Shown here piece after piece: positions 1-7,076 of a stretch of 64,000 bases of DNA. The DNA lies in NCBI GenBank assembly GCA_018114805.1, contig CP073042.1:4340001-4404000 (forward strand), written 5' to 3'. The notes under the pieces were generated by a model, which was given only the letters and a program-made list of their open reading frames with translations, did not search any database and was not told the DNA's origin. Numbering within the stretch: position 1 is the stretch's first letter; every line of letters starts with the position of its first letter. Made by a program: the position numbers and the translations under genes. This DNA comes from Candidatus Streptomyces philanthi (GTDB lineage: Bacteria; Actinomycetota; Actinomycetes; Streptomycetales; Streptomycetaceae).

Positions 1-1
1 G

Positions 2-343
2 CACCGGAGTGTCTGGTCCGGCGCGGCCACCTTGGTCATAGCGCGCACCACATCGGGTGACATCGGCGTCATGCCCGGCCACCAGCCGCTGCTCGGTGTG
101 CTGGAGTCGGGCCCGGTGACCATTCGTACGAGCGACGGCGGGACGGTGATCGCCGCGGTGCACGGCGGGTTCATCTCGTTCGCCGACGACAAGCTGTCGG
201 TGCTCGCGGAGATCGCGGAGCTTTCTGACGAGATTGATGTACAGCGTGCGGAGCGGGCGTTGGAGCGTGCCAAGTCGGAGGCGGACGACGCCGCCGAGCG
301 GCGCGCCGAGGTCCGACTGCGCGCGGTGGCGGGCGCGCACTGA
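2..343 (+). CDS. atpC: ATP synthase F1 epsilon subunit, 5' end outside window
   Basis: This is the C-terminal part of the epsilon subunit of F1F0 ATP synthase, the central-stalk protein that couples rotation to catalysis and can inhibit ATP hydrolysis. The frame is already open at base 2 (reading H-R-S-V-W-S-G-A-A-T-L before a TTG at 32), so the true start lies upstream of the window. The N-terminal beta-sandwich shows the family hallmark GDIGVMPGHQPLLG, and the C-terminal part is the charged two-helix region rich in Glu, Arg and Ala. It should be the last gene of the atp operon; a strong hairpin follows at 366-415. Identification is firm. Confidence 0.96.
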   Translation, partial: HRSVWSGAATLVIARTTSGDIGVMPGHQPLLGVLESGPVTIRTSDGGTVIAAVHGGFISFADDKLSVLAEIAELSDEIDVQRAERALERAKSEADDAAERRAEVRLRAVAGAH

Positions 344-365
344 GCCAGCCACAGATACGTACGAT

Positions 366-415
366 CCTCAGCCGCGGGCACCGCTGGACCTCGATCCAGC
401 GGCCCGCGGCTGAGG
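366..415 (+). terminator. Terminator of the atp operon
   Basis: A 13-base outer stem (CCTCAGCCGCGGG at 366-378 with its exact complement at 403-415) continues, after a two-base bulge, into an 8-bp inner stem (CCGCTGGA, 381-388, with 395-402) and a six-base loop. There is no T-tract directly after it, as is usual in Streptomyces. It lies 22 bases after the atpC stop. Confidence 0.85.
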
Positions 416-461
416 CGATGCAGGTGCGGGATTTTTGGATGACGCGAGGAGGTCGGTGAAG

Positions 462-968
462 ATGGTCCTCGCTCTGCTTGTCAGCGGCGCGGTCGTCGTA
501 CTCGTGCTGCTGGGGCTCTTCGTCTTCGGGCTGCGGAGACGACTGATCCAGCGATCCGGCGGGACGTTCGACTGTAGCCTGCGCTGGGACGTGCCGCCGC
601 GCCCGGACGCCGTTGCCGCGACCGCCGCCTCCGAGGGCGCCGACGTACCGCGCACCGACGCGGGGGAGCCGAGCGGCAAGGGCTGGGTGTACGGGGTCGC
701 GCGCTACAGCGGCGACCGGGTGGAGTGGTTCCGCGTCTTCTCGTACGCGCCCCGCCCGCGCCGACTGCTCGAACGGTCGGCCATCGAGGTCATCGCCCGC
801 CGCACCCCGCAGGGCGAGGAGGAACTCGCCCTCCTCTCCGACGCGGTGGTCCTGGCCTGCCGCCACCGGGGCACCCGACTCGAACTCGCCATGAGCGAGG
901 ACGCCCTCACCGGCTTCCTGGCCTGGCTCGAAGCCGCCCCCCCGGGCCAACGCGTCAATGTTGCCTAG
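462..968 (+). CDS. DUF2550 family membrane-anchored protein
   Basis: This is a conserved actinobacterial protein of unknown function (DUF2550), normally found directly after atpC. The ATG at 462 is chosen because GAGGAGG (447-453) sits 8 bases upstream; a TTG at 435 in the same frame lacks such a site. Residues 1 to about 22 form one hydrophobic segment followed by a basic cluster (GLRRRLIQR), so it is predicted to be N-terminally anchored with a cytoplasmic domain of about 140 residues. That domain has an even alternation of hydrophobic and charged residues and no catalytic motif that I recognise. The reading frame is intact. The function is unknown; position and family call are confident. 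Confidence 0.88.
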   Translation: MVLALLVSGAVVVLVLLGLFVFGLRRRLIQRSGGTFDCSLRWDVPPRPDAVAATAASEGADVPRTDAGEPSGKGWVYGVARYSGDRVEWFRVFSYAPRPRRLLERSAIEVIARRTPQGEEELALLSDAVVLACRHRGTRLELAMSEDALTGFLAWLEAAPPGQRVNVA

Positions 969-1226
969 TGTAAGAGGCGCCGCGTTGGTTGGGGTTACCT
1001 CGGCGCAGGTGGCGATGGTGAGGCCGAGTTGCGGGGCCGTACGCCGCAGCAACTCGGCCCTGGACATCACGAACAGCGCCACCAGCGCCAGCCACCCCGG
1101 CAGCCCGAAGGCGGCGGGGCTGTTGCGCAGGCCGAGCGCGTAGAGCAGGAGCCCGGCGAGCAGCCCGCCGACGCTGAACAGCACGTCGTGCTCGTGCGGG
1201 CGGAGCGAGGACCGGCTGCGGGGCAT
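969..1226 (-). pseudogene. Remnant of a sensor histidine kinase, N-terminal membrane part only
   Basis: The minus strand has a good start (ATG at 1226 preceded by GGAGG). It encodes hydrophobic segments around LFSVGGLLAGLLLYALGL and LPGWLALVALFVM, then AELLRRTAPQLGLTIATCAE, which resembles the membrane-sensing N-terminus of actinobacterial NarL-type histidine kinases. No H-box or ATPase domain follows: the frame runs antisense into the DUF2550 gene, and recognisable similarity stops near its 3' end. I read this as the stump of a kinase gene whose remainder, and probably its response regulator, was deleted. The family call is from memory of similar N-termini and is uncertain; that a proper gene is missing here is more secure. 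Confidence 0.55.
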
Positions 1227-1421
1227 GCCTCCATCACAACACGCAGGTCACCGGCCCGGCGTCCGCTGACGGTCGCGGGTGCGGCCGGGGCGGGTACATC
1301 GAAGGATGCAGCGCCCTCTCGTCAGCGGCGACGACGCGCGCGGCCCGGCGCGCGGGGAGTCTGGAGGGAGTGGCCCGGGATCACGTCGCCCGGCTCCGAG
1401 CTGGAACAGGAGGTCGCTGCC

Positions 1422-2051
1422 GTGATCGTCACGATGATCGTCGTCGCCGAGGTCGGCTTCTGGGTGCTGCTGGTCGGCGGCTTGAGCGTGCGCTACCTGC
1501 TGCGGCGGCCGCGCGCCGGGGCCGCGATCCTGATGTGCGAGCCGGTGCTCGAACTCGCGCTGCTCGTCGCCACCGTGATCGACCTGCGCGACGGCGCCAC
1601 CGCGAGTACCAGGCACGGCCTGGCCGCCATGTACATCGGCTTCTCCGTCGCCTACGACCACTACACGATGAGGTGGGCCGACCGGCACTTCGCGTACCGC
1701 TTCGCGGGCGGGCCGAAGCCGGCCAAGCCGCCGAAGTACGGAATGGCGCGGGCCGCGCACGAGTGGAAGATGTGGCTGCGCACGGCGCTGGGCGCGGGCA
1801 TCGCGGCCGGGCTGCTGCAACTGGCCATCTGGTACGTCGACGACCCGGACCGCACGGCGGCCCTGCGCGACACGCAGACGCCGATGGGCATGGTGGTCGG
1901 CATCTGGCTGTTGGTCGCGCTGTCGTACACGCTGTGGCCGAAAAAGGACCCCGCGGGTCCCGCCGGCGGTCACGGCGTCGACGCCGAGCCCGGCGTCGAG
2001 CGGCGCCCCGCCTGGCAGCAGGTCGAGCGTGTGACGCACCGCGACCGCTGA
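1422..2051 (+). CDS. Conserved integral membrane protein
   Basis: This 209-residue protein has hydrophobic segments near residues 1-25 (from VIVTMIVVAEVGFWVLLVGG), 40-60 (cut short by LRDG), 65-80, around 125-145 (ALGAGIAAGLLQLAIWYV) and 160-180 (MGMVVGIWLLVALSYTLWP), so four or five membrane spans are likely, with a charged C-terminal tail. The GTG at 1422 follows AGGAGGT (1408-1414) by 7 bases, a near-ideal ribosome binding site. I recognise it only as a conserved streptomycete membrane protein; no transport or enzyme motif is visible. It converges on the adenosyltransferase gene. Confidence 0.8.
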   Translation: MIVTMIVVAEVGFWVLLVGGLSVRYLLRRPRAGAAILMCEPVLELALLVATVIDLRDGATASTRHGLAAMYIGFSVAYDHYTMRWADRHFAYRFAGGPKPAKPPKYGMARAAHEWKMWLRTALGAGIAAGLLQLAIWYVDDPDRTAALRDTQTPMGMVVGIWLLVALSYTLWPKKDPAGPAGGHGVDAEPGVERRPAWQQVERVTHRDR

Positions 2052-2072
2052 GCGGCCGCCCGCCCGGCCGCT
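2051..2072 (+). terminator. Short hairpin at the end of the membrane-protein gene
   Basis: AGCGGCC (2051-2057) pairs with GGCCGCT (2066-2072) around an eight-base loop, starting on the last base of the stop codon. It may end transcription of the upstream gene; the rest of the convergent gap to 2230 is GC-rich without other clear structure. Confidence 0.45.
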
Positions 2073-2230
2073 GGGCCCGCCCGGCGCGATGGCGGGGCGG
2101 CGGGAGCGCGCTCCCGCCCCGACCGGCGCCCGTCAGCCGCCCCGCCCCGTACGGCACCTCGCCTGCGGCCCCGTCCGCTACGGCCCTCCCCCGGGGCTCG
2201 CGGGGCGCGCGGGGCCGCGGGGCGGTGCCC

Positions 2231-2818
2231 TCAGCGTTCGCCGCCGGGGACCCAGAGCACGTCGCCGGTCTCCTTGTTCGCGGTGCGGGCCAGGATGAAC
2301 AGCAGGTCGGAGAGGCGGTTGAGGTACGTCGCGGTGAGCGGGTTCATGCTGCCGCCCTCCTCGGCGACGCCGTGTTCCTCGATCGCCGCCCAGGTGGAGC
2401 GCTCCGCGCGCCGCACCACCGTGCACGCCTGGTGCAGCAGCGCGGCTCCCGGTGTGCCCCCCGGCAGGATGAAGCTGCGCAGCTTGTCGAGGTCGGCCAG
2501 GAAGGTGTCGCAGTCCGCCTCCAACTGGTCGACGTAGGACTGCTCGACCCGCAGCGGCGGGAACTCCGGGTTCTCCACGACCGGCGTGCACAGGTCGGCC
2601 CCCACGTCGAAGAGGTCGTTCTGGACGCGTATGAGGACGCGTACCAACTCGGCGGGGAGCGAGCCGAGGGCGATGGCCACGCCGATGGCGGCGTTGGCCT
2701 CGTTGGCGTCTGCGTAGGCCGCGATGCGGACGTCGGTCTTGGCGGTGCGGCTCATGTCGCCGAGCGCGGTCGTGCCCTTGTCGCCGGTGCGGGTGTAGAT
2801 GCGCGTCAGATTGACCAT
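2231..2818 (-). CDS. PduO-type cob(I)yrinic acid a,c-diamide adenosyltransferase
   Basis: This enzyme transfers the adenosyl group from ATP to cob(I)alamin, making adenosylcobalamin, the cofactor needed by acyl-CoA mutases such as IcmA (34625-36325) in this same window. The 195-residue protein has the PduO/MMAB layout: the N-terminal ATP-binding motif RIYTRTGDKGTTALGDM (residues about 6-22), the helix-bundle core, the DLFDVGADLCTP segment, the FILPGGTP motif near residue 116 and the C-terminal NRLSDLLFILAR. Length and motifs are complete, so activity is expected. The ATG at 2818 gives MVNLTRIYTRTGDKG, the usual start for the family. Confidence 0.93.
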   Translation of the reverse strand: MVNLTRIYTRTGDKGTTALGDMSRTAKTDVRIAAYADANEANAAIGVAIALGSLPAELVRVLIRVQNDLFDVGADLCTPVVENPEFPPLRVEQSYVDQLEADCDTFLADLDKLRSFILPGGTPGAALLHQACTVVRRAERSTWAAIEEHGVAEEGGSMNPLTATYLNRLSDLLFILARTANKETGDVLWVPGGER

Positions 2819-2838
2819 GGGGCGAGCCTAACCACCGG

Positions 2839-3606
2839 TCAGGCGCTGACGGAGGTGAACACCCGGGTGTCGATGGTCACGGCGATGACCGAGAGGGCGG
2901 CGCCCACCAGCGACCCGTAGAGCATCTGCGAGCTGACGAAGTCGCCGACGAACGCCGCCCGCACCGCGTCCACCAGGTAGCGGAACCGTATGAGGTGGGA
3001 GAGCGCGTCCAGCCAGGCCGGGGCCAGCGTCATCGGCAGCATTAGCCCGGACAGCAGCATCGCGGGCATGGTCAGCGTGTTGATGGTGGGCCCGAACTCC
3101 TGCGGCGTGTTGACCCTGAGGGCCAGCGCGTACGACAGCGAGGCCAGCGACACGGTCAGCAGGGCCACGAACGCCAGGCTGACCAGCACGCCGCCCACCG
3201 GGGCGCGCAGCCCTATCACCAGCGCGGCGAGCACCAGCAGCACGGCCTGGAAGACGAACACGGCCGCGTCCCGCAACACCCGGCCGAGCAGCAGCGCGAG
3301 CCGGCTCACCGGCGTCACCCGCATCCGCTCCAGCACGCCGCTCTGCTTCTCGATGAGCACCGCGAAGCCGGCGTACGAGGCGCCGAAGAGGCCGAGTTGC
3401 AGCAGCAGCCCGGGCACGAGCACCTGCCAGGAGTCGCCCTCGGAGCCCAGCGGCAGGTCGGTGAGCAGCGGGCCGAAGAAGAGCAGGTAGAGCAGCGGCA
3501 TCAGGATGCCGAAGAGCATCTGGAACCGAGACCTCAGGGTCTGTCGGGCGTACCGGCTGAAGATTAGCGCGGTGTCCGAGCACAGGGCAGACAGGGTGGC
3601 GGCCAT
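2839..3606 (-). CDS. ABC-2 type transporter permease (DrrB-like)
   Basis: This is the membrane component of a small-molecule or drug exporter. It is 255 residues with about six hydrophobic segments: LFGILMPLLYLLFFGPLL, LLLQLGLFGASYAGFAVLI, FVFQAVLLVLAALVIGL, VSLAFVALLTVSLASLSYALA, TLTMPAMLLSGLMLPM and SLVGAALSVIAVTI near the C-terminus. The order matches the ABC2_membrane/DrrB family. It is downstream of the ATP-binding gene (ends 3703) on the same strand with a 96-base gap, and a TetR-type gene is divergent from the pair, an arrangement typical of self-regulated exporters. The frame is intact, but its partner ATPase has an altered Walker A motif. Confidence 0.88.
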   Translation of the reverse strand: MAATLSALCSDTALIFSRYARQTLRSRFQMLFGILMPLLYLLFFGPLLTDLPLGSEGDSWQVLVPGLLLQLGLFGASYAGFAVLIEKQSGVLERMRVTPVSRLALLLGRVLRDAAVFVFQAVLLVLAALVIGLRAPVGGVLVSLAFVALLTVSLASLSYALALRVNTPQEFGPTINTLTMPAMLLSGLMLPMTLAPAWLDALSHLIRFRYLVDAVRAAFVGDFVSSQMLYGSLVGAALSVIAVTIDTRVFTSVSA

Positions 3607-3702
3607 GGTGGGCGCTCCTCGCGGAGGTGAGGTGGGTCGGGTGCCGGGCCGGCCGGGCCGGGCGGGCCAGGTGGCCCAGGCGCGTCAGGCGGGCCGGCCG
3701 CG

Positions 3703-4491
3703 TCAGGCGGTGGTGGGGGCCGTCGCCGTGGGGAGGGCGGGGGCGTCGGGGGCGATGCCGTGCCCGGTGATGGCCAGGAAGGTGTCCTGGAGGGTGGCGT
3801 CGGGCGAGCCCGTGTGGCGCCGCTTGAGGTCGCGCGGGGTGCCGTCGGTCACCACCACGCCGCGGTCCACGATCACCAGTCGGTCGGTGAGCGCGTCGGC
3901 CTCGTCCAGGTAGTGCGTGGTGAGGACGACGGTGGTGCCGTGCTCGGTGTGCACCCGGCGCGCCAGCTTCCACAGGTCGGCGCGGCTGCCGGGGTCGAGG
4001 CCGGTCGTCGGCTCGTCCAGGAAGAGCACCGCCGGCCGGTTGGTGAGGCCCATCGCGATGTCCAGGCGCCCCCGCTGCCCGCCTGAGAGGGCGCCGGCCT
4101 TGCGGTCGAGCAGGTCGGCGAGGCCCAACTCGGCTGCCCGCGCGACCGCTTCGGTCCGGAGCAGTCGGTAGAGCCGGCCCTGGGTGACCAGTTCCTCGCG
4201 GACCGTCAGGTTCGGATCGACGCCGCCCGACTGGGCGACGTAACCGCTCTCGCGCCGTACCCCGGCCGGGTCGCGGACCAGGTCGCAGCCGGCGACGGTG
4301 GCGGCGCCGCCGGTGGGCGACAGGAGCGTGGTGAGCATGCGCAGCGTGGTGGTCTTGGCGGCGCCGTTGGGGCCGGGGAGGCCGACGATCTCGCCGGGAC
4401 TCACGGTCAGGTCGATGCCCCGCACGGCCGCCACCGGGCCCTTGGGGGTGGAGAACGTCCGGGCGAGGCCGACCGTGCTGATGATTGCCAT
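3703..4491 (-). CDS. ABC transporter ATP-binding protein (DrrA-like) with altered Walker A
   Basis: This is the nucleotide-binding subunit partnering the DrrB-like permease. From the ATG at 4491 it is 262 residues. Visible motifs are the signature LSGGQRGRLDIA, Walker B AVLFLDEPTTGLDP, and the H-loop VLTTHYLDEAD, followed by a short DrrA-type C-terminal region. The Walker A segment (residues 40-47) reads GPNGAAKT where the family has GPNGAGKT, so the glycine just before the invariant lysine is alanine (codon GCC). That glycine is normally invariant, and the change should impair nucleotide binding. The frame is otherwise open. An upstream in-frame ATG at 4530 is possible, but the MAIISTVGL start fits the family better. 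Confidence 0.88.
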   Translation of the reverse strand: MAIISTVGLARTFSTPKGPVAAVRGIDLTVSPGEIVGLPGPNGAAKTTTLRMLTTLLSPTGGAATVAGCDLVRDPAGVRRESGYVAQSGGVDPNLTVREELVTQGRLYRLLRTEAVARAAELGLADLLDRKAGALSGGQRGRLDIAMGLTNRPAVLFLDEPTTGLDPGSRADLWKLARRVHTEHGTTVVLTTHYLDEADALTDRLVIVDRGVVVTDGTPRDLKRRHTGSPDATLQDTFLAITGHGIAPDAPALPTATAPTTA

Positions 4492-4571
4492 GCCCACAGA
4501 AAAACAGAGACTCTTAAATCTTGCAATCAATACAATTTTGGTGGTTATCCAGCCAGGCTTACGATGGGAGC
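4492..4571. promoter_or_regulatory. AT-rich divergent promoter/operator region, drrAB-like versus TetR
   Basis: These 80 bases between the divergent exporter and TetR genes are much more AT-rich than their surroundings (for example 4505-4540), which in this genome usually marks promoters. TTGCAATCAATACAA (4521-4535) has the mirrored ends TTG and CAA and could be part of a TetR operator. I could not assign paired -35 and -10 boxes with confidence. Confidence 0.45.
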
Positions 4572-5213
4572 ATGGCAGAGGGGCTCAGGGAGCGGAAGAA
4601 GCGGCAAACGCGGCAGCACATCTCGGACGTGGCCACCGGGCTCTTCCTGCAGCGCGGCTTCGACGCCGTGACTGTCGCGGAGATCGCCGAGGCGGCGAAC
4701 GTGTCGGTCAACACCGTCTACAACTACTTCCCGGCCAAGGAGGACCTGTTCTTCGACTGCGGCGCGTGCGTGGTGGACCGGCTGCCGCGTTACGTGCGCG
4801 GTCGCCAGGTGGGGGAGTCCGCCGCGCGCGGCGTGCTGCGCCAGTTCACGGCGGAGGTCGAGACCGCCTCGCCCGCCATCGGGCTGTTCACCGGCTACAG
4901 CCAGTTCATGCGTGTCATCCAGGACGCCCACGCCCTCAAGGCGCGCCTGTGGTACCTCCAGCAGGAGGTGGTCGAGGAGGTGGAGAAGGTCCTGCGCGAG
5001 GAGACCGGCGCCGCCGCCGCCGACCCGCTGCCGGCGCTGGTGGGCGGTCAGCTCGCCTGGGTGCAGAGCACCCTGATGGGCTTCGTCGGCCGCCGGATGA
5101 TGGCCGGTGGTCAGGTCGCCGAGGTATCGCGCGAGGCGCTCGGCCTGCTGGACGAGATGGAGGACCTGCTGAGCGAGCGCGTCCTCAACTACGCGGTGCG
5201 CCCCGCTCCGTGA
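4572..5213 (+). CDS. TetR family transcriptional regulator
   Basis: This 213-residue repressor probably controls the divergent ABC exporter. The N-terminal TetR_N domain (residues about 8-60) contains the helix-turn-helix core VAEIAEAANVSVNTVYNYFP followed by AKEDLFFD, both highly typical. The C-terminal ligand domain is helical without a recognisable ligand signature. The ATG at 4572 (MAEGLRERKKRQTRQHI) is preceded by GGGAG (4566-4570), very close to the start; an ATG-less extension to 4521 has no ribosome site. Regulation of its neighbour is inferred from the divergent layout. Confidence 0.9.
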   Translation: MAEGLRERKKRQTRQHISDVATGLFLQRGFDAVTVAEIAEAANVSVNTVYNYFPAKEDLFFDCGACVVDRLPRYVRGRQVGESAARGVLRQFTAEVETASPAIGLFTGYSQFMRVIQDAHALKARLWYLQQEVVEEVEKVLREETGAAAADPLPALVGGQLAWVQSTLMGFVGRRMMAGGQVAEVSREALGLLDEMEDLLSERVLNYAVRPAP

Positions 5214-5362
5214 CCGCCGGCGGTGTGAAGTCCGTCATGTGAGACGTGACGCGCATCTCTTCCCCTGCCCCCGGGGCCCTGACGCCCGCTAAAGTCCGCC
5301 TCAAAGTCGAAAAATCCAGTGTGGTGGGGGCACCGTGGCCCCCGGCAGGTAAGGGAGACGCA

Positions 5363-6214
5363 GTGGCCAAGAAGCTCGCCGTCATCGGGGCCGGACTGAT
5401 GGGGTCCGGCATCGCTCAGGTCTCGGCCCAGGCGGGCTCGGACGTCGTTCTGCGCGACGTGACGGACGCCGCTCTGGCGCGCGGCAAGGACGCCATCGAG
5501 GCGTCTTACGCGAAGTTCGTCTCCAAGGGCAAGCTGACGGCCGAGGGCGCCGAGCAGGCGCTGGCTCGCATCGCCACCACCACCGACCTGGACGCCGCCG
5601 CCGACGCGGACATCGTGGTCGAGGCCGTCTTCGAGAAGATCGAGGTCAAGCGCGAGATCTTCGCGACCCTGGACGGCCTGGTGCGGGACGAGACGATCCT
5701 CGCCTCCAACACTTCGGCCATCCCGATCACCAAGATCGCCGCGGCGACCTCGCGCCCGGAGCGGGTCGTGGGCACCCACTTCTTCTCCCCGGTCCCGCTG
5801 ATGGCGCTGTGCGAACTCGTACGCGGCTACAAGACCAGCGACGAAACCTTGGCCGCCGCCCGCGAGTTCGCCGAGGGCATCGGCAAGACCTGCGTGGTGG
5901 TCAACCGCGACGTTGCCGGCTTCGTCACCACCCGCCTCATCTCGGCGCTCGTCGTCGAGGCGGCCAAGCTGTACGAGTCCGGCGTGGCCAGTGCCGAGGA
6001 CATCGACATCGCCTGCAAGCTCGGCTTCGGCCACGCGATGGGGCCGCTGGCCACCGCCGACCTCACCGGCGTGGACATCCTGCTGCACGCCACCGACAAC
6101 ATCTACACCGAGTCGCAGGACGAGAAGTTCGCCCCGCCGGAGATCATGCGCCGCATGGTCGAGGCGGGCGACATCGGCCGTAAGAGCGGCCGGGGCTTCT
6201 ACCCGCACGACTGA
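5363..6214 (+). CDS. 3-hydroxybutyryl-CoA dehydrogenase
   Basis: This enzyme catalyses NAD(P)-linked interconversion of acetoacetyl-CoA and 3-hydroxybutyryl-CoA, linking the thiolase product (see 23208-24410) to butyryl-CoA and polyhydroxybutyrate metabolism. It is 283 residues, the standard length. The N-terminal Rossmann motif is VIGAGLMGSGIAQ; the catalytic region contains ASNTSAIPIT and GTHFFSPVPLM with the active-site His; the C-terminal helical domain contains NRDVAGFVTTRL and ends with GRKSGRGFYPHD. The GTG at 5363 follows GGGAG (5353-5357) at a 5-base spacing; upstream in-frame codons (from 5246) have unlikely composition. The frame is intact. Confidence 0.93.
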   Translation: MAKKLAVIGAGLMGSGIAQVSAQAGSDVVLRDVTDAALARGKDAIEASYAKFVSKGKLTAEGAEQALARIATTTDLDAAADADIVVEAVFEKIEVKREIFATLDGLVRDETILASNTSAIPITKIAAATSRPERVVGTHFFSPVPLMALCELVRGYKTSDETLAAAREFAEGIGKTCVVVNRDVAGFVTTRLISALVVEAAKLYESGVASAEDIDIACKLGFGHAMGPLATADLTGVDILLHATDNIYTESQDEKFAPPEIMRRMVEAGDIGRKSGRGFYPHD

Positions 6215-6443
6215 CCCGCCGCCGGCCCGCGTGCCGGTCCCGACACGCTGTGCGAGGTGTCGAGCCGCGCGCGAGCGGGCAGTTGGCCTTCCACGCGCAC
6301 GTGCGCCGCGCCCCCGGGAAGCGGCGCCCGCCGTGCCGTTGACAACCACAGACAGGCCCGCACCCCATGGGCCCACTCCATGAGGTGAATTCGGTATCGG
6401 TTCGCTTACGGGCGGCAACTTTGCCGTATGAGAGGCAGTCAGT

Positions 6444-6475
6444 TGTGTAGATATACGACTGTGTAGATATACGAC
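6444..6475 (+). repeat. Perfect tandem 16-bp direct repeat upstream of the STAS gene
   Basis: TGTGTAGATATACGAC occurs twice back to back (6444-6459 and 6460-6475), 28 bases before the STAS start codon. Each copy contains TAGATA, a passable -10 hexamer, so the duplication may have doubled a promoter element or a regulator site. The rest of the gap (6215-6443) is ordinary GC-rich sequence. Confidence 0.8.
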
Positions 6476-6503
6476 CACAACGACGCACCATCGGGGAGCG
6501 CAT

Positions 6504-6827
6504 ATGCACATCAAGGGCGACCACGCTGAGCTGGTCGTCGGGGGCCGACTCGACATCCGCAGCGCGGCGGACGCCCGTGCGGCCTTCCACACCGCCGTGG
6601 ACGGCGGTGGCGGAGACCTCGTGCTGGACCTCTCCGGACTCAACGCCTGGGACGCCACCGGGCTCGGCGTCATCATGGGCGCCCACCGCAGGGCCGGCCG
6701 CGTCGGCCGGCGCCTGGTGCTGCGCGGCGTGCGGCCCCAGATGCAGCGCCTCCTGGTCGCCACCCGACTGCACCGCATCCTGGCCATCGAGGGCGGGCTG
6801 GAAGTCGAATCCCTGCCCCGGGTGTGA
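6504..6827 (+). CDS. STAS domain protein, anti-sigma factor antagonist type
   Basis: This 107-residue single-domain protein belongs to the SpoIIAA/BldG-like anti-anti-sigma factors, which bind anti-sigma kinases to release sigma factors and are switched off by phosphorylation. The core strand-helix motif reads LDLSGLNAWDATGLGVIMG. The residue that is phosphorylated in SpoIIAA (the second Ser of DSSGLG) is Thr here (DATGLG), so phosphorylation remains possible. The C-terminal half has the expected RRLVLRGVRPQMQRLLVATRL. It starts at the ATG at 6504 after GGGGAG (6493-6498). No anti-sigma partner is adjacent, so its target is unknown. Confidence 0.85.
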   Translation: MHIKGDHAELVVGGRLDIRSAADARAAFHTAVDGGGGDLVLDLSGLNAWDATGLGVIMGAHRRAGRVGRRLVLRGVRPQMQRLLVATRLHRILAIEGGLEVESLPRV

Positions 6828-7076
6828 GGTTGCGGGCCCCGGGCCCGAGCCCCCGGGCCGCGGCGGCAAGCGGCCGTGCGCGCCGGCTCGCTCGCCGGGT
6901 CGGCGCGGCGGCCGGCGGGTCAGCGATACTGGGCACAGGTTTGACGTTCGGCGAGCGCCGCTGGCCATGCCAGGCGGACACCGGACGGCCGCGCCGGCCC
7001 GGGCGCCCGCCCGACTCCGGCACGCCGTGGACCAGCCCGCTGACCACACGGCACGCAGCTCTGGGGGGCTTTCACC

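Noticed and set aside
171..1226. A 351-codon minus-strand frame antisense to DUF2550
   Set aside because: Only its first 85 or so codons look like protein (kinase stump). The rest mirrors the codon bias of the sense gene, which keeps the antisense frame open in high-GC DNA.
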